Shown: in pieces, positions 57,760-64,000 of the stretch
Numbering within the stretch: the first letter of the stretch is position 1
How the letters are laid out: the number at the start of each line of letters is the position of its first letter
NCBI GenBank assembly: GCA_944989445.1
Contig: CALYLW010000016.1
Coordinates: forward strand, 5,269,831 to 5,333,830
DNA from: Ampullaceana balthica
Taxonomy: Eukaryota > Mollusca > Gastropoda > Lymnaeidae
Length of the DNA: 64,000 nucleotides
Direction: 5' to 3'
The notes under the pieces: generated by a model
The model's input: only the letters and a program-made list of their open reading frames with translations
Told to the model about the DNA's origin: nothing
The model's database searches: none
Position numbers and translations under genes: made by a program

Positions 57760-58181
57760 AAGAAAACGAAATTTAACAATAGATAGCTTTTTTTTGAAGA
57801 TTTACAATAGTAGAAACAACATAGAATAAAAAATAAATTTAACTATAGGTGTTGTTTGTTTTTTTGCAGATTTACAACAGTAGAAACAAGATAGAAGAAA
57901 AATAAATTTAACTATAGGTTCTTGTTTGTTTTTTTTAAAGATTTACATCAGAATCTATAGCCCTTTACTTTCAATTAAGTTTTGTTGTATTCACCAGATG
58001 TTCCAATGAGACAGAATGTTACGACAGTTGGAAAAATGGTTGGAAAGACAATCAACTTTGTGGCGTATATCTTACGTCTCCTTCGAAAATAAGTGGTCAA
58101 GACATGAGCTGTCAGTTCTGCTGTACTGGAGACAACTGCAACAATCATATTGACATAACTAATGTCCAAAAATATGAATGA
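46812..58181 (+). CDS. Gene B: secreted multi-LU protein, exons 2-10
   Basis: Nine exons join in one frame (phases 1-0, 0-0, 0-1, 1-0, 0-0, 0-1, 1-1, 1-2, 2-stop). Product: LU1, LU2, Ser/Thr/Pro linker, LU3. LU1 and LU2 have the same three-exon layout. All cysteines match gene A; replacements sit between them and are densest in the last exon. The signal-peptide exon was not located, but gene D shows the expected form: a short phase-1 exon before the first LU exon. No disabling change is seen. Introns contain several insertions absent from gene A. Probably a secreted or surface ligand or receptor; partner unknown. Confidence 0.85.
47293..47449. mobile_element. hAT MITE with 8-bp TSD
   Basis: 157 bp, ends cagtggcgtagctggg and gctacgccactg, flanked by gtgtaata on both sides (47285-47292, 47450-47457). 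The interior is the reverse complement of parts of the MITE at 7082. It lies in intron 2 of gene B. Confidence 0.93.
47620..47676 (+). CDS. Gene B exon 3 (LU1 middle part)
   Basis: A 57-bp phase 0-0 exon, acceptor tctttcaag, donor ttgcc|gtgagt. Encodes VCAIMYTGDNPTYECSKLA, two cysteines, equivalent to exon 6 of LU2. Too short for ORF finding; supported by splice sites, phase and cysteine count. Confidence 0.75.
48196..48507. mobile_element. TA-target MITE
   Basis: 312 bp, ends ccgtatattccggcgtataa and ttatacgacggaatatacgg, flanked by TA. The matching point in copy A (about 357-362) is unoccupied, so it inserted after the segmental duplication. Tc1/mariner-like target; superfamily not certain. 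Confidence 0.85.
48681..51140 (+). mobile_element. RTE-like LINE, decayed
   Basis: Flanked by attttc (48675-48680, 51141-51146); copy A is unoccupied here. Frames in order: endonuclease/RT linker (DAHCDEMKTVTEAKRKALMA region), RT (ACGKALGNDGIPLEALKGG, GFRAGRSTIDMVLSIRQLQ, IAFVDLMKAFNLVSR), thumb (LRSILGIKWQDKMPKSEV, RLRWLGHVKRMSPDRIPKD), then a C2H2/C2HC finger CKSCGKDCHSRIGLHSHSRKC in part. Several frameshifts. Inserted in gene B intron 3. Confidence 0.85.
49100..49360 (+). repeat. 40-bp minisatellite inside LINE coding region
   Basis: About six copies of acagttaccacagtctccag and cactgctctagatgacatca. Forty is not a multiple of three, so the expansion itself wrecks the reverse-transcriptase frame. 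A single unit fits the protein frame at each edge. Confidence 0.9.
51233..51340. repeat. (TC)n(TG)n microsatellite
   Basis: Long ct run followed by tg run, just upstream of gene B exon 4. Copy A lacks it. Confidence 0.95.
51368..51506 (+). CDS. Gene B exon 4 (LU1 C-terminal part)
   Basis: Acceptor taaatccag, donor ttca|gtatgt, 139 bp. Encodes ECHKTTAHPTGMC and KCQACCENQSCV. Few differences from gene A. Confidence 0.87.
51507..51800 (+). repeat. 12-bp minisatellite at gene B exon 4 donor
   Basis: Homologous to the array at 804-1075 (catgtgtctcc, ctacatgtgtct words), starting at the 5' splice site but with different internal order. Confidence 0.8.
51925..52450 (+). mobile_element. Repeat family A, single copy
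   Basis: Begins aaatcccttatattaacttc, contains gattcgatcgagctgaaatt and the shared core, ends taagggatttatagtc. Unit of the array in gene A intron 8. Confidence 0.65.
52739..52824 (+). CDS. Gene B exon 5 (LU2 first part)
   Basis: 86 bp, acceptor aacgtag, donor gggcag|gtaggt. LLCPGHC, VC and YCADGQ. Two replacements against gene A. Confidence 0.86.
52825..53845 (+). repeat. About 50-bp minisatellite carrying exon end and donor (gene B)
   Basis: About twenty units with agcacttattgtacagacgg, gcagggaggtaatatt and ggacaggtgaggt. The first part repeats the end of exon 5; each unit also holds acag|gtgagg and many hold a gcag|ggaggt variant of the donor. Homologous to, and larger than, the array in gene A. 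Confidence 0.9.
53880..53955 (-). other. Hammerhead-like / Penelope-like scrap
   Basis: Minus strand reads gttgaagaagttagaagg and ccgaaacgttcgtgg. The ttgaaga...gaaac layout resembles the core of hammerhead motifs in Penelope-like elements, with one core base off. No Penelope protein nearby. Confidence 0.25.
54092..54375 (+). mobile_element. tRNA-derived SINE-1, full head
   Basis: Head has an A box (tggtcgagtgg) and B box (ggttcgaatcc) of a tRNA promoter for RNA polymerase III. Body gtccctgagtcaccccgctc and acactacatgtagttaggcg; tail tagaaggagcgtctgtatag and agataag, shared with LINE-X. In gene B intron 5; absent from gene A. Confidence 0.85.
54486..54554 (+). CDS. Gene B exon 6 (LU2 middle part)
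   Basis: 69 bp, phase 0-0; FCEITFGDHWNVQGQC. Same borders as gene A. Confidence 0.85.
54700..54930 (+). mobile_element. LINE 3' relic in intron (copy B)
   Basis: Counterpart of 3495-3705: ...SVCCMAKETVIHLLVAC, with His intact in the knuckle here. More frameshifts elsewhere. Confidence 0.45.
55211..55328 (+). CDS. Gene B exon 7 (LU2 C-terminal part)
   Basis: 118 bp, acceptor ccctgtag, donor gctg|gtaagt. HCLHEQSTHPC and KCMWACCSDNDCVSKH. Two replacements against gene A. Confidence 0.87.
55579..55656 (+). CDS. Gene B exon 8 (Ser/Thr/Pro linker)
   Basis: 78 bp, phase 1-1, Thr/Pro/Gln-rich, no Cys. Twelve bases shorter than in gene A with several replacements, as expected of a spacer. Confidence 0.8.
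55711..56075. mobile_element. Foldback element FB4
   Basis: Arms at about 55711-55841 and 55939-56070: ccacgtttttataagtggac against the ccttataaaaacgtgg side, and aagttcaagtactttgattt against its complement. Not present in gene A's intron 8, so it postdates the duplication. Confidence 0.82.
56330..56550 (-). mobile_element. Family B copy, reverse
   Basis: acattcgatcgatctgaaat, agatctatctgtggtaacat, cagacagacagacagacag and gaagttaataaaaacgtggc. Adjacent to FB4, as FB1-FB3 also have family B sequence beside them. Confidence 0.5.
56776..56908 (+). CDS. Gene B exon 9 (LU3 N-terminal part)
   Basis: 133 bp. ICYGCDGGFCHHN, VTCPGGYCMMTVDEDT. Replacements lie between cysteines only. Confidence 0.88.
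57186..57330. mobile_element. SINE/MITE-like scrap
   Basis: tttataatttatacagcgct, then ctgagctcacagcgctttac. Similar words at 27.34 and 36.46 kb. Class unknown. Confidence 0.35.
57400..57770 (+). mobile_element. LINE-X 3' end with (gataa)n tail
   Basis: Frame reads NLEIQHKDNLIQPSDRHKDK, ARTNTYKFSFFPSGIRAWNG then LPEESRKTN, with untranslated 3' end ataatcttctgtatagaagg, agcgtctgtaaacag and (ataag)n. Shares its end with SINE-1. In gene B intron 9; absent from gene A. Confidence 0.8.
57998..58181 (+). CDS. Gene B exon 10 (LU3 C-terminal part, stop)
   Basis: Acceptor attcaccag. CSNETECYDSWKNGWKDN, LC, SCQFCCTGDNCNN and stop one codon later than gene A. More replacement than silent differences from gene A by eye. 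Confidence 0.88.
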
Positions 58182-59020
58182 AATACGTTTCGTTGCTGAT
58201 TTCGAAACCGTGAATTAACTCCTTTTTTCATAATATATAATATGTATATATATAACATATTATATATGTACATAAATTTTGTCAGTGATTTAAATGAAAT
58301 AACAAAAATATAGCCTGTTAATTGTGTGGAATTCTTTCAAAAATAAAAATAAAACTCCAAAAATAATCCGAAATATCCTTTATATAGATTTCCTTTACGG
58401 ATTAGTATTTTAATTTTTACTCTTTAATGACAAAGATTCTTTATTTGAACTAAGTAGGCATTTGAGAGTTGAGGGAAATTTTTTTAAATTGAAAGCATGG
58501 AGGGAGATATTAGAAAGAGTAAGACATACAAGTGTTAGAAAATCAATTCATGTATCTGAATAAAATAATTGGCTATCTTATAAAAAAAACATTTTATGTC
58601 TATCATTTTAGAAGATAATCTTATCTCAAATCGTGATTTTAGAAAATAAAATTTGGTTTCAAGAAAAAGAATAGATTTTTTAAAAATTAATTTATTCGAA
58701 AGAAAAAAAAACAGCAATCCATTTTCTGAAATTTCATTTTGAAACAATGCAAGATAACGTTTGTAACAAGTAATAAAAATTTAAATGCGAAAATTGTATG
58801 TTTTGTGAAAATATATTTATTAAAGAAAGTGGCACATTAATAATTTGTTGAGAAAATTAGGTATTTACAAAATGAAAGAAAAAGTACGTGTTAAATAAAT
58901 GACTTTAAAAAATGCTTTAATAGATTTTAAGTAAGTATTGTTTGAGGAATGTTTAATATTTAAGAGTACTACATGAAAAACGCTTAATTGATTGAGAAAG
59001 ATAAAGATATTTTAAATAAG
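58182..59020. other. 3' flank of gene B, AT-rich
   Basis: Aligns with 7.87-8.83 kb. No ORF of interest. Confidence 0.5.
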
Positions 59021-59024
59021 TCTA

Positions 59025-59420
59025 TTCTTCTTCTTCTTCTTCGTTCTCAAAATCTTTTGATAGAGGATTTAGACAGCAAGTCCTATATTTGTGATGAACT
59101 GCGCTTTGGCTGTCAGTTGTTCCAGTCCACCATAGAGTTTGTCATCGAGGGTAGCTTCCTGGGGCCATATGTCTGTCCGGGTGTGGTGGTACAGAGGGCA
59201 GTTTTGGAGAACATGTTCCGCATTTTCCGCTGCTATCCCGCAGGGGCACATTTCGCTTTCTCCAATTCGAAGTTTGCGGAACATGTGTTGCCTTAGTTTG
59301 TTGTGGCCCGTCCTTAGCCTGAAAATGATGTTTTGTGATTTGCGAGGGAGTTTGAAGTATGCATCACTTTTTGGGTGGTTTTCTTTGAGCTCGGACCATC
59401 TTTCAGATTCAAATAAGTCT
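59025..59420 (-). mobile_element. LINE 3' fragment with (gaa)n tail
   Basis: Minus strand: FRLRTGHNKLRQHMFRKLRI then MCPCGIAAENAEHVLQNCPL, the Cys/His knuckle after RNase H in I/Jockey-type LINEs, and a (gaa)n end. Interrupts the duplicated flank. Confidence 0.7.
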
Positions 59421-59429
59421 ATTAAAGAT

Positions 59430-59945
59430 AGGCGATTTGTAATGGTTGAAATTTATTTAGTGTTTCCCAAACGATTATTATTTTTTTTCGTTATCATTGA
59501 ATGTTAAAGTATTGGTTTGAAAAATCATAAACAATCATGATTTTAAACTACATACCACTAAAGACCTGTTTAAAAATCGTTAAATTTAGTAGTACACTTT
59601 GTTTCTAAATGTCGTTGAACATTTTACGTACTCTTTTGGAGTTAAATTTAAAATTTTACTTTCTTCTATCTAAATAAGCATTCGGCCCTTTTTTTATTGA
59701 AATTTTTTTTTAAATCCAGAGTCAAAAGATATTGGTTTTAAGCTTTGAAGCCGTCCATACCCCTAAAAAAAGAGAAGGCGGTATCATGAATTTGTTACTA
59801 TGTGTGACGAGAGGGAGGGGATTTTTAAAAAATGTGACGTCACATCAAAATGCGCACTAAAATATTTGCTTGCTTGAATTTATTTAATGACATTTTAAAT
59901 GGATTCACACGTGCTACGATATTAGAGTGAAGCCTTACACTAAAT
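59430..59945. other. AT-rich, nothing recognised
   Basis: No open frame with family resemblance and no repeat structure seen. Confidence 0.4.
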
Positions 59946-59949
59946 ACAT

Positions 59950-60310
59950 ACTTAAATGACAAAAAAGTTATTGCAACATGCTAATTTGCAATTCAAAAAT
60001 ACGGCTTTTAGGGGGGAGGGGTCAAAGCTTTGGGGTCGTCCATTAATGACGTCACGCGATTTTGGCAGATTTTTCACTCCCCCTCCCCTATCGTCAATAA
60101 AACTTAGACCACCCCCTCCGAAAGCCAAGACAAAACGTCAAGCCAGGAAGGACCGTATCAAACACCATCCTGAAGGGTTCCCATCCATCTCTTCTCCAAC
60201 ATGCCGACGCAAATTGCGTGCTTGAATAGGGTTAATAAGCCACCAGAGGACACACGTGGCGGCCTAGCACAGGTCAAATACAAATATGATGAGAGTGGTC
60301 ATCTTCGACT
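59950..60310 (+). mobile_element. LINE 3' scrap
   Basis: Frame KRQARKDRIKHHPEGFP, then CRRKLRA, resembles the end of RTE/Jockey-like LINE proteins with a broken zinc finger. It is followed by gatgagagtggtcatcttcg and gactacgacggtcgaac, similar to the 3' end near 51.1 kb in style. Confidence 0.4.
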
Positions 60311-61314
60311 ACGACGGTCGAACAACAACTTTGATTGTTAAAACGATACTTGGGTTCTAATCTTGCTCCCGGCGAGTTTTTTGTTGATTTAATTTTTTTT
60401 ATAATTTAAAAAAAAGACACGTCGTAACACTAGCAACATCCCGCCGAATCGTCTGCTGCTACGACATGTCGTAACGCTAGCAACATCCCTAAATATAAGA
60501 TCAAACAATGACGTCATGTTAAATATTTTTACAGTGCTAATAATCACCACACGATTTTTTAACTGCTATAGACTGTTGTACATCGTTCCTCAGCGTTCCA
60601 CATCCGGTGACTTGGGCTTTTATATTTATTATTGGGTCGATGTATTTAAAAATATTTAAAAAACTATATTTAAATAGAATGTTTTAAAATAAATGTTTAT
60701 ACGTGAAATTTTAACGAAAGCAACACTCACGGCCAATGAAATTATAAATACTTCAATTGCATGGCATATTAAAAAATATATTACAATTTGTTCAAATGTA
60801 TTACATTTATTAAGTAAAACCAAGAATAATGATATTACCATTAGGCTACTGTAAACGATATAATATTTTCATGTTATGTACAATTAATATTAACGTTTAT
60901 GTGAATTTGTTTGTTCTTGAAATTAAAATAATGGATATCCTGCATTTCAGAAAACTACGTAAATTTATATTGAGAACATTCTCAAATCAAGACGCATATA
61001 ACATATAATATTAACATAACGATTTTGGCATAGATCTTGTAATAAATTTTTTGACAACTCGCTGATTTGGTGCCGCTCATTTGATTTCCCAATAATTATC
61101 TGTATTTTTTTAAATAATATTAGATTTTAACATAAACAACAAAATGGAGAAAAAATATGCTATTTCGAAAAATATTCCGTGTTAAAACTGTACCAAAAGA
61201 CAGCAAGGTTATAAACAAATAAACATTATGCGAGCCTACTCTGAGATTAGCAATATAACGTATCATGCTTTATTTCTTAACAAATTAACATTTCCCAAAC
61301 AATCAACATACATA
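60311..61314. other. AT-rich flank
   Basis: Segments at 60.74-60.83 and 60.88-61.00 kb align with 9.08-9.16 and 9.70-9.85 kb. Otherwise nothing. Confidence 0.4.
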
Positions 61315-61590
61315 ATTTGCAATGTATGTCCCGTCTGTCATGTCGGTCTGTCCGTGACGCTACTAATTTTAGAAAGCAGCGCACAAATTTACTGCACCAA
61401 AATTAACTCTTTTCGAACGTTCCACATAAAATTGTGCAATGTGAAAATAAATGAATAAAATAAAAACAAATAAAATAAATAAAAGTTCTGTATTACATTA
61501 CTTTTTATTCTGATGTGTATTTTTTTCAAAATAAATAGATTTCAGCTGAAAACTTCCGTCATTTTTCACGGGTAATACACTAGTTTTCTA
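61315..61590 (+). mobile_element. Family D copy
   Basis: Matches 7385-7645: atttgcaatgtatgtcccgt, ttttagaaagcagcgcacaa, cttccgtcatttttcacggg. Ends taatacactagtttt. Confidence 0.55.
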
Positions 61591-61599
61591 TTATGTGGC

Positions 61600-62800
61600 G
61601 TAATAGCAATGTTTATTGAAATAAACATGATTACAGAAAAACCATTCCTGTACTTTTCGCTACATTCTAATATTTACTTTTACAATTTAAAAAACAAACA
61701 TTTAAAACAACCTTTTAGACAGTATGATGCAGCTCCAAAACTGTCGATTTGTTGTTTTTTTTATAAAGCTGTTGCAACTGCAATAAAATTTATATAGCTT
61801 AGTTTTAAGTTCCACATGAATTAATAAATTCTTACTTTCAATGTATTTCAAAACAACATTTAACCACTCATATTAAAACTCTTAAGCTTAATTATAATAA
61901 AAACCTTTTTTAAAAATGTTTTGTTTGCCAAGTGCTAATTTATGACAAAATAATGTTAAATATATTTATTTTTGTGGCTTATGTTTCAAGTTTTCAACAT
62001 ATTTGCTGTCTGCCAATATGTACAGATTAAATCATCACATACATGTCTACAATTGGTGTGTCCAAAAAGTATTTTAAAAAATTTAAACTAGTCGGTCGCT
62101 AGAAAATTAATAATTGTATACTTACTTAATTACATTATTGAAACGTTTTTTATTAAAATCTTTAGTGTCCTTATCGTTTGGTTTGTTTAAAAAAATATTT
62201 CCAAAAAACCTTAACGGTCGTCTACTTCCGAAATAGTTTTCCCAAATCTTAGCAAAGAACAATCTTAGTAATTCATGTCAAATCACATACATGATATTCT
62301 CAGTTCTTTCAGTGGTCCTCAGAACCTTTCCTGCAACACCATGTCATGCAGCGGTAATCTAACTTTTAACATATGAACCTGAAAAACATATATCCCTTGT
62401 ATTATTTTAGTAATAAGGAAATAAAAACTAAAATGTTTATGAATCTATAAAAGTGTATACTGAAAGTATGACCTTATAACAAATAAAAACAAATTTCTAA
62501 AAGGCAAAGAATTATAAGTTTTAAAAAGTTAAACTGTATTTTTAAGTTGTTTTTCTGGCATTTAGTCCTGTAAAAAGAAAACTTATCATAATTTCACGTA
62601 AGTAACAATTTACACAAACGTAATTAAAATATAAAGAGAGAAAAATGTCAATATGCTTTTTTTTGTGTGTTTATATTCCATGGTTGTTTGTTTTGGATCC
62701 ACTGTGCTTATCTAAGCAAAAATTGTAACTAGATTAATCACGGATAGTAATTACAAAAAGAAAAAAATTCAATTACGAATTCTGAATTTCGTGTATTACT
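61600..62800. other. Upstream region of gene D
   Basis: AT-rich, no repeat or exon recognised. A promoter should lie in the last few hundred bases, but no TATA box can be assigned with confidence. Confidence 0.35.
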
Positions 62801-62809
62801 AGACTAACA

Positions 62810-62849
62810 ATGATTCTTGTTGGTTGTTTTATTTTGGCCTTATCTGTGG
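62810..62849 (+). CDS. Gene D exon 1 (signal peptide)
   Basis: ATG in actaacaatg, then a 13-residue hydrophobic start (MILVGCFILALSV) and donor gtgg|gtacgt, phase 1. It fits the exon expected before an LU exon that begins in phase 1. Confidence 0.6.
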
Positions 62850-63668
62850 GTACGTAACTGAGTATTTAGTTTAGTATTCACAACTCTTCAAAGTACACTA
62901 TGTACATTGACTGCTTTATACATCTTTAGACAATGACGTAACTATATGTCATTGAATTAATATTTTAGTCACTGTTGATTTCACAAACAGGTGGAATGTA
63001 CACACCACAAGCAGGTGGAATGTACACACCACAAGCAGGTGGAATGTACACACCACAAGCAGGTAGAATGCACACACCACAAGCAGGTGGAATGCACACA
63101 CCACAAACAGGTGGAATGTACACAACACAAGCAGGTGGAATGCACACACCTCAAGCAGGTGGAATGTATACACCACAAGCAGGTGGAAAGTACACAACAC
63201 AAACAGGTGGAAAGTACCCACCATAAAAAGGTGGAATGTACACACCCCAAATAAGTGTTGTTTCACAAAAAATGTTAATATCATTAGTGATGAAAGATGC
63301 GGCATACTATAAACAAAGTTGTTGAAAATATATTTTGAAGATTCGATCTGGAGTCTAGTTAAAATAAAGTGATTATATACATTTTAAATTCCATATTAAA
63401 TTTCGTTTTTGTCTTTGCATAATCGACATACTTCTTAGATACTTCTTTGTCGTCCTGTTGCCATGAACCCCCGTGTATTCCTGCTCTACCTCTCTAACCC
63501 TCCTTTATCCATGTTTGTATAGCACACCGCTAATGTCACTATTTTCAATAGGAACTTGCCGGTGTCAATTGCACCTGGGACCAATAGACGCCGTGCTGCA
63601 GTGCCACAACTGTAACGCTAGGACGCCATTCCCTGCTTGTCTCGATCCTCCAATAACGTGCCACGCGG
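62810..63668 (+). CDS. Gene D: LU family gene, first two exons
   Basis: A signal-peptide exon and the first LU exon join in phase 1. The deduced start is MILVGCFILALSV, followed by GTCRCQLHLGPIDAVLQC. It resembles gene B exon 2 in the GP(I/V)D motif and cysteine spacing. The rest lies right of the window. Being next to copy B, it may be the start of a locus-C-like LU-EGF gene, but that is a guess. Confidence 0.7.
62990..63235 (+). repeat. 24-bp minisatellite in gene D intron 1
   Basis: About ten copies of gcaggtggaatgtacacacc plus acaa. Period 24 keeps frames open on both strands (GGMYTPQA repeats on plus). A pyrimidine-poor acceptor precedes it and taa closes it, so I take it as intronic. 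Confidence 0.93.
63552..63668 (+). CDS. Gene D exon 2 (LU first part)
   Basis: Acceptor ttttcaatag, donor gcgg|gtgagg. LQCHNCN, ACLDPPITC: the classic LU opening. The donor phase (1) differs from gene B exon 2 (0), so the true donor may be different. Confidence 0.72.
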
Positions 63669-63838
63669 GTGAGGTAGATACAATCATATTACGTAACTCA
63701 GTAGTAACAATCATATTACGTAACTCAGTAGATACAATCATATTACGTAACTCAGTAGTTACAATCATATTACGTAACTCAGTAGATACAATCATATTAC
63801 GTAACTCAGTAGATACCATCATATTACTTAACTCAGTC
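63669..63838 (+). repeat. 27-bp minisatellite at gene D exon 2 donor
   Basis: Six copies of gtagatacaatcatattacg plus taactca, beginning at the 5' splice site itself. Confidence 0.93.
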
Positions 63839-63854
63839 TAGACCTATACTTATA

Positions 63855-63960
63855 TCACGTTCTTCCTGTCCTGGATTCGGGCGTGGTATGGGTGGCCTGA
63901 ACAACATTTAAAATTCTAATAAAAAGGAAAGTCTAGACATATACATAATCGCAGGTGTTA
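63855..63960 (+). mobile_element. LINE-X scrap
   Basis: cttcctgtcctggattcggg, cgtggtatgggtggcctga and aattctaataaaaa match the FFPSGIRAWNGLP end of LINE-X at 57.55 kb. Confidence 0.5.
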
Positions 63961-64000
63961 ACACCCTGATAACCTGTGTACAACTCTCTAATGAAATCAC

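Larger units (their letters stand above)
47990..61005 (+). repeat. Segmental duplication, copy B
   Basis: Partner of the block at the left edge, same orientation. It is longer mainly because of later insertions: a TA-target MITE, an RTE-like LINE, a SINE, a LINE 3' end and an expanded minisatellite. The first two coding exons seen for gene B lie just left of this block's alignable start, which implies that the corresponding exons of gene A lie left of base 1. Boundaries are approximate because no alignment program was run. Confidence 0.75.

Noticed and set aside
62949..63305. Cys- and His-rich ORFs across the 24-bp array
   Set aside because: Four overlapping frames are open on both strands because of the repeat period; none has convincing splice sites.

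Overview
This window is nuclear DNA of an invertebrate animal. It is AT-rich, genes are split into short exons with GT..AG introns in consistent phase, and most of the sequence is transposable elements and tandem repeats. The repeat flavour (hAT elements with cagtggcgtagctagg ends, I-type and RTE-type LINEs, tRNA-derived SINEs, many minisatellites) and the cysteine-rich secreted proteins suggest a lophotrochozoan, most likely a gastropod mollusc. That assignment is an inference from general familiarity, not a database result.

The central content is a plus-strand cluster of genes for secreted proteins built from Ly6/uPAR-like (LU, three-finger) domains. Gene A (exons from 665 to 7871, 5' exons beyond the left edge) and gene B (46812 to 58181) are paralogues. 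They lie in a segmental duplication that can be followed by eye from the left edge to about 9.86 kb and again from about 47.99 to 61.0 kb. Each encodes LU1-LU2-Ser/Thr/Pro linker-LU3. LU1 and LU2 are each encoded by three exons with the same phase pattern, so they arose by duplication of an exon cassette; LU3 has a different intron position and the classic CCxxxxCN ending. Gene D begins at 62.81 kb with a signal-peptide exon and a first LU exon and runs off the right edge. A lone decayed LU3 terminal exon sits at 43.03 kb.

Between A and B is locus C (15.68 to 40.01 kb): two LU exons followed by seven EGF-like exons, with compatible phase-1 boundaries, ending near an AATAAA signal. It looks like a dying LU-EGF chimera. 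One LU exon is split by a hAT element, one EGF exon by another hAT element, and other exons carry stops, frameshifts and a lost splice acceptor. The first hAT contains a second hAT, which contains a piggyBac element; all target-site duplications are readable.

Other mobile DNA: an LTR retrotransposon (11.48-14.76 kb) that has lost most of pol and carries a KH-like RNA-binding domain, apparently captured from a host gene; an I-type LINE with endonuclease, reverse transcriptase and RNase H (29.13-33.17 kb, minus strand); an RTE-like LINE (48.68-51.14 kb); a tRNA-derived SINE sharing its 3' tail with a LINE family; hAT and TA-target MITEs; and six long foldback hairpins. Minisatellites are numerous and repeatedly start directly at 5' splice sites; in genes A and B one array consists of copies of the exon end plus its donor site.
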